NCBI RefSeq assembly: GCF_001280305.1
Contig: NZ_CP012623.1
Coordinates: 248,001-312,000 of the forward strand
Direction of reading: 5' to 3'
DNA from: Hymenobacter sp. DG25A
GTDB taxonomy: Bacteria > Bacteroidota > Bacteroidia > Cytophagales > Hymenobacteraceae
Length of the DNA: 64,000 nt
Every line of letters starts with the position of its first letter. Position 1 is the stretch's first letter. Both the position numbers and the translations under genes were made by a program. Under the pieces are notes generated by a model. The model saw only the letters and a program-made list of their open reading frames with translations. It was not told where the DNA came from and did not search any database. Positions 42,487 through 49,864 of the stretch are shown here, in pieces.

Positions 42487-42666
42487 TCAGGAAGATTTGC
42501 GGCCGGAGCCACTTTTCTTCCCGCCACCATCGTGTTTGTTTACGGTGGCCCAGGCGCGCTTCTCGGCTTCTTCTTCCGAAACGCCGCGCTTTTCGTACCC
42601 TTCCTCTATGTGTTCAGCCTGCCGCTTCTGCTTATCGGTGTAGGCTGATTTATCTCCTCTGGGCAT
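42487..42666 (-). CDS. Small basic protein, 59 residues
   Basis: The frame runs from the ATG at 42666 to the TGA at 42487-42489. The peptide begins MPRGDKSAYTDKQKRQAEHI and continues through GYEKRGVSEEEAEKRAWATV to a Gly/Lys/Ser-rich end (GGGKKSGSGRKSS). It is highly charged, with no signal peptide or membrane segment. Similar short proteins, often labelled 'plasmid stabilization protein' without proof, occur in many bacteria, from memory rather than a search. Function unknown; a small nucleic-acid-binding protein is possible. It is convergent with the YeiH gene. Confidence 0.8.
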   Translation of the reverse strand: MPRGDKSAYTDKQKRQAEHIEEGYEKRGVSEEEAEKRAWATVNKHDGGGKKSGSGRKSS

Positions 42667-42765
42667 AACTTTAAACTAAAAGGTGAAACCATAAGGTATA
42701 GCCCGTATACGTCAGTTATTAGGGGCTGTTTCCAGATTACCCGGCTTTTCTCGCTGCCGGCTGGC

Positions 42766-42773
42766 TATCTTCG
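42766..42773 (+). promoter_or_regulatory. Weak candidate -7 element
   Basis: TATCTTCG differs from TAnnTTTG at one position, with a TTT 19 nt upstream. It would start a transcript just before the ATG at 42802. Confidence 0.3.
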
Positions 42774-42801
42774 CCTGTCAATTCACTTACCTTCCATACG
42801 C

Positions 42802-43047
42802 ATGCGTCACGTTGCAGATATTCCTAATTCAGAGGCTAAAATCACCTTGTTCTCCTGGAATGGTAAATATCTTATCAAGCTGGAAAAAGGCGACCTGGAG
42901 CAAACCTACAAGGTAAGTGAGCTGGACATTACCGGAGAGGAGGACGTTTTTGCCCTGCTCGATGAAGAGTTTCTGCAAGCCGCCGTTCGGCGCTTTGCCC
43001 TCATGCGCGCCGACCTGCAGGCCTCCTTCGACCGGCACGGTCTGTGA
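42802..43047 (+). CDS. Conserved hypothetical protein, 81 residues
   Basis: I do not recognise this small protein. It is acidic and mixed alpha/beta (KITLFSWNGKYLIKLEKGDL, then a helical end from DEEFLQAAVRRFALMRADLQ), with no signal peptide or membrane segment. It starts a plus-strand series of four genes of poorly known function (to 46066), spaced 47, 53 and 27 nt apart. Codon use looks like its neighbours, so it is probably real. Confidence 0.7.
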   Translation: MRHVADIPNSEAKITLFSWNGKYLIKLEKGDLEQTYKVSELDITGEEDVFALLDEEFLQAAVRRFALMRADLQASFDRHGL

Positions 43048-43094
43048 TATAGCCGCGTGGCTGAAATCAGGTTTTACATCCATCGACTTTTCTT

Positions 43095-43829
43095 ATGAAT
43101 CCATTTTTTCGCTTTCTGTTCGCCGCGCTGCTGGTGCTGGCCGGCCTGAGCGCCCTGCCCGCCACCGCCCAGCTCTACGAAGTGCGTCCCGGCACCACCA
43201 GCTTTGAAAAGCGCGAGCGGGATGCCGTGAAAGTGCAGGTAGACGGCACCGCCCAATGGACGCGCGACTTCTGGCAGTCCTGGCTGAAGGACACGTACAA
43301 CATCAAGCTGAAAGGCAGCGGCGTGATGGGCGTAGGCAAGAAAGATGTGCTGGAAGCCCGCCAAACGCCTATTTCCAGCGTTTCGGGCAAGCTGATGGAC
43401 CTGTTTGCCACGGTTAACTCGCCTTCTGACAGCACATCGGAGCTATCCGTTTTTGCTTCTATCGGGCCTGACGCCTTTTTAAACCCGGATAAAACTCCTT
43501 CCGAGTATGCCGCCCTGCGCAATATGGTGCAGTCGTTTGCTGTAGCCGCGCGCCTCAAGGCCTATAAAGACCAGGTAGATCAGGCAGAAAAGCAGCTCAA
43601 GGATTCGGAAAAGGAGAAAGACCAGCTCAACCGGGACATAAAGAATGCGAAGGCCAATACGGCCAGCAACCTGGAGCGCATCGAGGCCCTCAAAAAACAG
43701 AATATGGAGAACGTGCTGAAGGTGCGCCAGGACTCCGTGAAGCTGCTGGATAACGCCCGTCAGCTGGAGCTGCGCAAGCTGCAGCTGCAGCGCCGCAAGG
43801 ACCGCCTCTCCGCCCTCGACCGTAAATAA
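43095..43829 (+). CDS. Exported coiled-coil protein of unknown function
   Basis: The 244-residue protein has a signal peptide (FLFAALLVLAGLSALPATAQ). A small globular region (about residues 25-150) is followed by a long helix with heptads, from about 155 to the end (VDQAEKQLKDSEKEKDQLNR, ASNLERIEALKKQNMENVLK, VKLLDNARQLELRKLQLQRR), which should form a coiled coil. It is probably periplasmic, possibly bound to the outer membrane or wall. I do not recognise a family. It lies between an 81-residue protein gene and a SHOCT-domain gene. Confidence 0.75.
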   Translation: MNPFFRFLFAALLVLAGLSALPATAQLYEVRPGTTSFEKRERDAVKVQVDGTAQWTRDFWQSWLKDTYNIKLKGSGVMGVGKKDVLEARQTPISSVSGKLMDLFATVNSPSDSTSELSVFASIGPDAFLNPDKTPSEYAALRNMVQSFAVAARLKAYKDQVDQAEKQLKDSEKEKDQLNRDIKNAKANTASNLERIEALKKQNMENVLKVRQDSVKLLDNARQLELRKLQLQRRKDRLSALDRK

Positions 43830-43882
43830 AGCCCCCGCAAACCGGCGCGCCCGTAACGGCGCAGCCCGGTACCCTTTGTGCC

Positions 43883-44986
43883 ATGTCCCAAGATCCTTCC
43901 CCGCTCGATACCCTCCGCCAGCTCAAAGAGTGGCTCGACGCCGGTACCATCACCCAGCAGGAGTTTGATACCCTGAAGCGCAAGCTGCTGTTTAGCGAAG
44001 GTACTGCCGCCGTACCCGCTGCTCCGGTGAATGAGCCCACGGAAACCAGCATTCCGGCCCCTATTGAGGACCCGTTGCTGCGCCCTTTTGTACTGGGCGA
44101 AGAGCCCGCCCCGGTAGCACCCCTGCAGCCGCAGGCCCCCGCTACGCCGGCCGAGAATTTTAACCACCCCATTATTGCCGGCCGGCCCGGGGCGTCGCCC
44201 ACGGCTGAGAATTCCTACGAATCTTCTACGGAGCTGCCGGAGGATAATGCTCCGGACACCACGCCCCCGCGCAATCCGCTGACTTTGGTGCTGATTATCG
44301 GAGGCATTGTGGCGCTTCTGGGCCTGGTGCTGTATCTGGCCATGGGCTCCCGGGAATCAGAGCACCTGACCAGCATTTCCCAAAGCGCCTCTGATTCTGT
44401 AGCCGTGCGCCCGGAAGAAGGCCCCCAGGCCGAGCAGATTGAGCTTCCCCCGGCGGCCGCGCCCGAAACCGTGCGGGTAGTACCTGCTACTCCGTCGCCC
44501 GCCGCTACCGCCACCACCGATTCAGTTACAACGCCGGCCACGCAGCCCGCGCCAGCGGCCTCACCGGCCCCGACGGCTGCCGTAGATGCCGATTTGCGTA
44601 CCCAGGTGCAGAATGCACTGCTCTCTTACTACGAGGATTTGAAAGCGGCCCCGTTTAATGCCTCGCAGCACTTTGCCGGGCAGGTAGAGCGGTTCTACAC
44701 CCAGCAGAATACCACGCCCGCCGCCATTGAGGCCGAGCTGGCTAAATCCCACTTTCCGGAGTTTCAGGAAGCTGAAACCATCATCGAGCCTGGTACTTTG
44801 CAGATAGGCCCCGAAACCAACGACGGCTCCCGCGTGGTTACCTACCGCGAGAAAAGCCGGGCCTTCCGCGTGTCGCGCCAGCAGCACCAGCAAACCATTG
44901 CCCAGGTGCGCGTGCGCTTCGACCGCAACCTGAAAATAGTCTACCTGCGCCAGGAACGGCTGCTGGAAAACTCCTTCACCGATTAA
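43883..44986 (+). CDS. SHOCT-domain membrane protein
   Basis: The 367-residue protein starts with a SHOCT domain (about residues 7-38: DTLRQLKEWLDAGTITQQEF), a short helical module seen at the ends of many bacterial membrane proteins. A Pro/Ala-rich, Glu-rich linker follows, then one membrane segment (LTLVLIIGGIVALLGLVLYL, about 134-153), another Pro/Ala/Thr linker, and a C-terminal domain (about 235-367: LRTQVQNALLSYYEDLKAAP to RFDRNLKIVYLRQERLLENS) that looks NTF2-like. SHOCT should face the cytoplasm and the NTF2-like part the periplasm. Function unknown. TACCCTTTG, a near -7 element, lies just before the ATG. Confidence 0.78.
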   Translation: MSQDPSPLDTLRQLKEWLDAGTITQQEFDTLKRKLLFSEGTAAVPAAPVNEPTETSIPAPIEDPLLRPFVLGEEPAPVAPLQPQAPATPAENFNHPIIAGRPGASPTAENSYESSTELPEDNAPDTTPPRNPLTLVLIIGGIVALLGLVLYLAMGSRESEHLTSISQSASDSVAVRPEEGPQAEQIELPPAAAPETVRVVPATPSPAATATTDSVTTPATQPAPAASPAPTAAVDADLRTQVQNALLSYYEDLKAAPFNASQHFAGQVERFYTQQNTTPAAIEAELAKSHFPEFQEAETIIEPGTLQIGPETNDGSRVVTYREKSRAFRVSRQQHQQTIAQVRVRFDRNLKIVYLRQERLLENSFTD

Positions 44987-45013
44987 CGTCTGGTTCCGAT
45001 TTCCCGCTTTGCT

Positions 45014-46066
45014 ATGCGCTTGCTTTTGCCTGTTAAGTCTGCCTGGGTGGCCGCTGCGCTGTTGCTGCTTGCCAGCGCCGGGTGCATTAAAGTAATTCAG
45101 CCCGGAAAAAGCTTTGCGGCCTACACGCCGCCGGCTTTGCCCGATTATGCCCTGCCCGCCAACTGGGCTGCCCTGCCCGAGCGCCGCGACTCCGCCGATG
45201 CCGTGCCCCCCCACAGCGGCCTGCACGACGAGCAGGCCCAAGCCACGGCCGATGTATTTTTCGTGCACCCCACCACGTATTTCCGCCGCGGTTCCTGGAA
45301 TGCAAATTTGAATGATTTGCTGCTGAACCGGTTCACCGATAACAGCACCATCCGGAAGCAGGCCAGCGCCTTCAACGCCGCCGGCCGCATTTACGCGCCG
45401 CGCTACCGGCAGGCCACCTTGTTTTCGTTTTTCGATACGCAGGATACCAATGGGGAGCAGGCACTAAACCTGGCGTATACCGATGTAAAGGCTGCTTTTC
45501 AGTATTATCTCGCGCATTACAACCAGGGCCGGCCCATTATTATTGCCAGCCATAGCCAGGGCACGTTTCACGCCACGCGGCTGCTGCACGAGTTTTTCGA
45601 TAATAACCCACAGCTCCGAAAGCGACTGGTGGCCGCCTATCTGGTAGGCTATAAGGTGAAGCAGGATGAATATCAGGTCCTAAAGCCCTGCGCAGACTCC
45701 ACCCAAACCGGCTGCTACATCAGCTGGAACACAGTAGAGTGGGGCTATGAATACGAGCCGTTTAAGGGAGCTACCGCCATAAACCCGCTTACCTGGACAC
45801 TGGACACGCTAACGGCCCCCGCTACCCTAAACAAAGGCGGTGTGCGCTTCGATTTTGATAAAACAGATCCTCAGGTAGTAGATGCCAAGGTGCACGATGG
45901 TATTGTGTGGGTACACACTCCCAAGCCTGCCGGCTACCCCCGCTTCCTGCTGCCCGGACGCCCGGAGCTGCGCCATTCCTTCCACATTGCCGACTACAGC
46001 CTGTTCTACCTGAACCTGCGGCAAAACGCGGCAGCGCGGGTGCGCGCCTATCAGAAACAACAGTAG
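45014..46066 (+). CDS. DUF3089-family lipoprotein with alpha/beta-hydrolase-like fold
   Basis: The 350-residue protein has a lipoprotein signal with the lipobox ASAGC (Cys24). The DUF3089 family is related to alpha/beta hydrolases: VFFVHPTTYFRRGSWNANLN near 81-100, and the nucleophile elbow IIIASHSQG with Ser181. The C-terminal VWVHTPKPAGYPRFLLPGR and SFHIADYSLFY are also typical, and the His of SFHIADYS may be catalytic. Family members are uncharacterised; an esterase-like function is possible but unproven. It ends a plus-strand run of four genes and is followed by a REP-like element and a terminator. Confidence 0.82.
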   Translation: MRLLLPVKSAWVAAALLLLASAGCIKVIQPGKSFAAYTPPALPDYALPANWAALPERRDSADAVPPHSGLHDEQAQATADVFFVHPTTYFRRGSWNANLNDLLLNRFTDNSTIRKQASAFNAAGRIYAPRYRQATLFSFFDTQDTNGEQALNLAYTDVKAAFQYYLAHYNQGRPIIIASHSQGTFHATRLLHEFFDNNPQLRKRLVAAYLVGYKVKQDEYQVLKPCADSTQTGCYISWNTVEWGYEYEPFKGATAINPLTWTLDTLTAPATLNKGGVRFDFDKTDPQVVDAKVHDGIVWVHTPKPAGYPRFLLPGRPELRHSFHIADYSLFYLNLRQNAAARVRAYQKQQ

Positions 46067-46074
46067 CGATAGTA

Positions 46075-46181
46075 GCGCGAAGCTCCGGCTTCGCGTATGA
46101 GCGAAGCGAATATGCAGTATCGCGCCGCTTATAACAGCCTGTTGGAACTCACTCTGCTCGTGCGCGAAGCCGGAGCTTCGC
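46075..46181. repeat. REP/BIME-like pair of hairpins
   Basis: A hairpin unit at 46075-46095 (GCGCGAAGCTCCGGCTTCGC) is inverted at 46163-46181. Each arm is itself a small stem-loop (GCGAAG / CTTCGC around CTCCGG). About 67 nt separate the two. It sits between the DUF3089 gene and the tsf terminator. Its sequence differs from the elements at 1361 and 4617. Confidence 0.8.
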
Positions 46182-46185
46182 ACAA

Positions 46186-46224
46186 CAAAAAAGGCCCCGC
46201 CGGCATATGCCAGCGGGGCCTTTT
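46186..46224. terminator. Bidirectional intrinsic terminator after tsf / DUF3089 gene
   Basis: AAAAGGCCCCGC pairs with GCGGGGCCTTTT across a CG-rich loop. It lies just before the stop of tsf on the minus strand and after the DUF3089 gene on the plus strand. Confidence 0.88.
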
Positions 46225-46242
46225 CTATGCTAAACTAAAAGC

Positions 46243-47079
46243 TTAGGCACCAATAGCCACGCGCTTGAAGTCCGATACCGTCATGCCTTTCGACGTTTTG
46301 TCGAGCAGCTGAGCAATGGTCATCGAGTTGTCTTTCACGAACTCCTGGTTCAGGAGGGTATTCTCTTTGAAGAACTTGTTCAGTTTGCCCTGAGCAATTT
46401 TCTCCAGCATTGCCTCGGGCTTGCCTTCAGCACGCGCCTGCTCTTTGCCGATTTCAATTTCGCGCTCTGCAATAGCCGAGTCCACACCGTCTTTGTCAAC
46501 GGCTACGGGCTTCATGGCTACAATCTGCATAGCTACGTCGCGGCCTACAGCGGCAGTGTCAGCACCACCTACGTTCTTCAGGCCCACGAGTACGCCTTTC
46601 TTGCTGTCGGAGTGGATGTAAGAAGCCACTTTCTCAGCTGTGAGGGTAGCGTAGGTCAGGTCCAGCTTCTCGCCGATTTTGCCCATCAAGTCGGTGATGT
46701 GCTCCTGAATGGTCAGGCCATCTTCTTCCTTGGTAGCCAGCAGCTCTTCTTTCGAAGTAGCGTTGGTACGTACGGCGGCGTCCAGAATGCGCTGAACCAG
46801 CTCACGGAAGTTAGCCACTTTCGCTACCGATTCGGTTTCGCAGGCCAGAGCAACCAGCTTGCCGTTGGTGCCATCTTCGCTTACGCTTACGGCTACAAAG
46901 CCTTCCGACGTTGCGTTTTCAGCACGCTTGTCAGCAATTTTCTGACCCTGCTTGCGCAGAATGTCACGAGCTGCTTCGAAGTCGCCATCGGCTTCGGTCA
47001 GGGCTTTTTTGCAATCCATCATGCCCGCGCCAGTCATGGTGCGGAGCTTGTTCACGTCTGCGGCAGTAATTGCGGCCAT
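46243..47079 (-). CDS. tsf: Translation elongation factor Ts
   Basis: The 278-residue protein regenerates EF-Tu-GTP by exchanging GDP. The N-terminal KLRTMTGAGMMDCKKALTEA near residues 11-30 is the conserved UBA-like region and EF-Tu contact. The core domain and C-terminal module (SAIAEREIEIGKEQARAEGK) follow. The protein ends VSDFKRVAIGA. It is the last gene of the rplM-rpsI-rpsB-tsf operon. A 150-nt gap with a hairpin separates it from rpsB, which could lower its transcription relative to the ribosomal genes. Confidence 0.97.
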   Translation of the reverse strand: MAAITAADVNKLRTMTGAGMMDCKKALTEADGDFEAARDILRKQGQKIADKRAENATSEGFVAVSVSEDGTNGKLVALACETESVAKVANFRELVQRILDAAVRTNATSKEELLATKEEDGLTIQEHITDLMGKIGEKLDLTYATLTAEKVASYIHSDSKKGVLVGLKNVGGADTAAVGRDVAMQIVAMKPVAVDKDGVDSAIAEREIEIGKEQARAEGKPEAMLEKIAQGKLNKFFKENTLLNQEFVKDNSMTIAQLLDKTSKGMTVSDFKRVAIGA

Positions 47080-47159
47080 TGTTGTGAGTTGTATGAGGGT
47101 GAGATTAGTAAATCCGGGGTTGGAGGGCTGCCACCTACAAAGCCGGCAGGGCCTCCGGA

Positions 47160-47206
47160 GTTAAAGAAAAAGGGAACACCGGAGCCAAGTGCTTCGCATG
47201 TTCCCC
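47160..47206 (-). terminator. Possible attenuator/terminator between rpsB and tsf
   Basis: On the minus strand GGGAACA pairs with TGTTCCC around a 20-nt loop, followed by TTTTTCTTT. It lies between rpsB and tsf, so it may stop part of the transcripts and set the S2:EF-Ts ratio. Confidence 0.6.
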
Positions 47207-47229
47207 TCTTCTCAATTATCTACAGAAGC

Positions 47230-47997
47230 CTATTCTTCGGCGGTCTGTTTTTCTTTGATGCCTTCGTCTTCCGACTGCTTCTTGTCGGCTTCCTCTTTGT
47301 CCACCTTGCGCTCCGACAGACCTTCTTCCATGGCCTTACCCATTACGCTCACGATGAGCTGGATAGACTTGGAAGCGTCATCGTTGGCCGGGATGGGGAA
47401 GTTTACCAGCTCGGGGTTCGAGTTCGTGTCGCAGATAGCGAATACCGGAATGCCCAATTTCTGAGCTTCTTTCACGGCAATGTGCTCGCGCTTCACGTCA
47501 ATTACGAACAGGGCAGCGGGCAGGCGGCTCAGGTCGGCAATGCCGCCCAGTACACGCTCAAGCTTCTCCCGCTCACGCGAGAGCATCAGACGCTCACGCT
47601 TAGCGAGAGCGGCATAAGCCGTGTTTTCCTTCACCATCTTGTCAATGGTGCTCATTTTCTTCAGGGACTTGCGAACCGTAGCGAAGTTGGTGAGCATACC
47701 ACCCAACCACCGGTCGGTAACGAATGGCATTTTCAGGCGCTTGGCCTCTTCGGTTACAATTTCCTGCGCCTGCTTCTTGGTGGCTACGAACAATACTTTT
47801 CGACCGCTCTTGGCGATGTTGCGGATAGCATTGGACGCCTGCTCCAGCGAAACCAGCGTTTTGTTCAGGTCAATGATATGGATGCCGTTCTTCTCCATGA
47901 AGATGTACGGCGCCATTTTCGGGTCCCACTTGCGCGTAAGGTGACCAAAGTGGGCACCGGCGTCCAGCAGTTCTTTATATGTGGTGGTCTGAGCCAT
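47230..47997 (-). CDS. rpsB: 30S ribosomal protein S2
   Basis: The 255-residue protein has the S2 signatures AGAHFGHLTRKWDPKMAPYI (about residues 13-32), LFVATKKQAQ near 69-78 and the LGGMLTNFATVRKSL segment. The NDDASKSIQLIVSVMGKAM near the end is also typical. The C-terminal 30 residues form a Lys/Glu-rich tail. It is the third gene of the operon, 21 nt after rpsI, and precedes tsf. Confidence 0.98.
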   Translation of the reverse strand: MAQTTTYKELLDAGAHFGHLTRKWDPKMAPYIFMEKNGIHIIDLNKTLVSLEQASNAIRNIAKSGRKVLFVATKKQAQEIVTEEAKRLKMPFVTDRWLGGMLTNFATVRKSLKKMSTIDKMVKENTAYAALAKRERLMLSREREKLERVLGGIADLSRLPAALFVIDVKREHIAVKEAQKLGIPVFAICDTNSNPELVNFPIPANDDASKSIQLIVSVMGKAMEEGLSERKVDKEEADKKQSEDEGIKEKQTAEE

Positions 47998-48018
47998 GAT
48001 AGGGGTTCCTCTGGAAGA

Positions 48019-48405
48019 TTAGCGTTTCGAGAACTGGAACGAACGACGCGCTTTGCGCTTGCCGAATTTCTTACGTTCCACCATGCGCGGGTCACGGGTC
48101 AGGAAGCCTTCTTTCTTCAGCGCGGGACGAACCTCAGCGTTGTCGCCTACAAGGGCTTTCGAGATGGCCAGACGGATGGCTTCAGCCTGAGCCGAGATGC
48201 CACCACCGCGCACGTTCACCTTCACGTCATACTGCCCGAGTTGCTCGAGGGTAGCGAAAGGCTGGTTCACGATGTTTTCCAGGAGTTCATTGCCAAAATA
48301 GGCTTTCATTTCCCGGCCATTGATAGTGATATTCCCTTGCCCGGCTTGCATGTAAATGCGAGCCACCGAGGTTTTTCTTCTACCAGAGGTGTTGGAGATT
48401 TCCAT
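48019..48405 (-). CDS. rpsI: 30S ribosomal protein S9
   Basis: The 128-residue protein has the GRRKTSVARIYMQAGQGNIT start near residues 8-27, the VRGGGISAQAEAIRLAISKA segment and the C-terminal RDPRMVERKKFGKRKARRSF ending in RFQFSKR-type basic residues that reach into the 30S P site. The length is normal. It is the second gene, 40 nt after rplM. Confidence 0.98.
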   Translation of the reverse strand: MEISNTSGRRKTSVARIYMQAGQGNITINGREMKAYFGNELLENIVNQPFATLEQLGQYDVKVNVRGGGISAQAEAIRLAISKALVGDNAEVRPALKKEGFLTRDPRMVERKKFGKRKARRSFQFSKR

Positions 48406-48445
48406 TAATAGAAAGGTTAGAGAAAACAGTGAAGCCTGTTACGGC

Positions 48446-48898
48446 TTAGAGGTTCGTCAGTTCAACAGCTTTCGGCTGCTGGGCTTCGTGTGGGTGTTCA
48501 GCACCGGCATACACGAACAGGTTACGGAATTGCTCGCGGCCCAGGCGGTTGCCCTGCAGCATGCCCTTCACGGCGTGCTCAATCACACTAGCGGAGTTCT
48601 TGGCTTTCTTGTCACGCAGGTTAATGCGCTTCTGACCGCCGGGGTAGCCCGAGTGCGAAATGTAGATTTTGTCGGTCATCTTTTTACCAGTCACGCGCAG
48701 CTTGTCGGCGTTGATAACGATGACGTTGTCGCCGCAGTCGGAGTTGGGCGTGAACGATGGCTTGTGCTTGCCACGCAGCATGTTGGCAATCTGGCTGGCC
48801 AGACGGCCCAGCGGCGCAACACTGGCATCAACCACAACCCAGGCCTTATCGGCGTTGGCTTTGTTGACGGATACCGTCTTGAAGCTCAGATGATCCAT
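48446..48898 (-). CDS. rplM: 50S ribosomal protein L13
   Basis: The 150-residue protein begins at the ATG at 48898 (an in-frame ATG at 48943 would add 15 residues and is less likely). DASVAPLGRLASQIANMLRG near residues 24-43, NSDCGDNVIVINADKLRVTG, and SVIEHAVKGMLQGNRLGREQ are conserved L13 segments. The rplM-rpsI pair is conserved in bacteria. It is the first gene of the operon; its promoter lies at 48963-48992. Confidence 0.98.
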   Translation of the reverse strand: MDHLSFKTVSVNKANADKAWVVVDASVAPLGRLASQIANMLRGKHKPSFTPNSDCGDNVIVINADKLRVTGKKMTDKIYISHSGYPGGQKRINLRDKKAKNSASVIEHAVKGMLQGNRLGREQFRNLFVYAGAEHPHEAQQPKAVELTNL

Positions 48899-48962
48899 TG
48901 GGGAAGGGGGTAAGCGTTTGGAAATGAGAAGGAAACCGAACACGGTCCGGCAAAAACGGACA

Positions 48963-48992
48963 CAAAGTTACCGCCTTTCAGGCAAAATGCAA
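48963..48992 (-). promoter_or_regulatory. Bacteroidota-type promoter of the rplM operon
   Basis: On the minus strand a TTG (48990-48992) is followed after exactly 19 nt by TAACTTTG (48963-48970), a full match to TTG-N19-TAnnTTTG. The leader to the rplM ATG would be about 60 nt. This is the best promoter in the window. Confidence 0.75.
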
Positions 48993-49089
48993 GCTGCTGG
49001 CTAATTATTGTCCCTGAAACCCACGGAGTTTGGGTTTTAGTTTACATTCGGAAAGCATACTCTGCTTTCCTGGTTGCCATCTATACGTT

Positions 49090-49803
49090 TTAAGCGTACT
49101 GCCGCATCGTATCCACCAGCACGCGGAAATCCTTGGGATAGGGCGCCTCTACCGTAATACTTTCCCCATTCAGGCGGGCAAAGGTGAGGTTGGCGGCGTG
49201 CAGGGCGAAGCGCTTGATGAACGGCTGCTCTTCCTCGCCTTCCTTCATGTTGAATTTCTTCTTGAGGGAGGAAAGAAAGAAGTCGTCGCCGCCGTACACC
49301 TTGTCGCCTACAATAGGCGCCTGCAGGTACATCAGGTGCAGCCGGATCTGGTGCATACGGCCTGTTACGGGTTGGCACTCCAGCAGAGTGTGGCGGGCAA
49401 ACGTTTCTAAGGTGCGGATCAGCGTGACGGCAGGCTTACCCTTAAAGGCCAGCCTTGCCTTGCCTTTGGTAGTGGTTTCAATACTGCGGTCTACGCGCAG
49501 GCCATCGTACTGGTGCACGCCCCAGGCCACGGCGTGGTACACTTTCTTGACCTCGCGGTTTTCAAATTGCATAGCCAAGTGGCGGTAGGCTTCGGGGTTT
49601 TTGGCCAGGGCCAGCGCGCCGCTGGTTTCCTTGTCGAGGCGGTGGCAGGCCTGCACATCTTCGTACACCTCGCGCGCCAGGCGCAGGATGTTGGGAGCGC
49701 CGCCAAACCGCTCATCCAGCGTGGCTAAAAACGGGGGTTTATTGATGATGACGAAGTCCTCGTCCTCAAACAAAATCAGATCCTTGAAATTCGGTAGCTT
49801 CAT
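49090..49803 (-). CDS. RluA-family pseudouridine synthase
   Basis: The 237-residue protein starts at the ATG at 49803. The catalytic Asp57 lies in CHRLDKETSGALALAK, the RluA-family motif. FEDEDFVIINKPPFLATLDE near residues 12-31 and TGRMHQIRLHLMYLQAPIVG near the C-terminus are also conserved. It lacks the S4 domain of RluC/RluD. Such enzymes convert uridines in rRNA or tRNA; the target is unknown. A perfect TACCTTTG element ends 9 nt before the start codon. Confidence 0.93.
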   Translation of the reverse strand: MKLPNFKDLILFEDEDFVIINKPPFLATLDERFGGAPNILRLAREVYEDVQACHRLDKETSGALALAKNPEAYRHLAMQFENREVKKVYHAVAWGVHQYDGLRVDRSIETTTKGKARLAFKGKPAVTLIRTLETFARHTLLECQPVTGRMHQIRLHLMYLQAPIVGDKVYGGDDFFLSSLKKKFNMKEGEEEQPFIKRFALHAANLTFARLNGESITVEAPYPKDFRVLVDTMRQYA

Positions 49804-49812
49804 AACAGGCCA

Positions 49813-49820
49813 CAAAGGTA
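49813..49820 (-). promoter_or_regulatory. Candidate -7 element close to the pseudouridine synthase start
   Basis: On the minus strand TACCTTTG matches TAnnTTTG exactly, 9 nt before the ATG at 49803. The leader would be only a few nucleotides. No TTG lies at the -33 position. Confidence 0.45.
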
Positions 49821-49864
49821 CGGCAATGTTCGCGAAGCCCTACCGTGCCGGCCAACGGGCTTCC

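Noticed and set aside
46612..48408. A 598-residue open frame on the plus strand across tsf, rpsB and rpsI
   Set aside because: It spans several conserved ribosomal genes in antisense and has no protein-like features.
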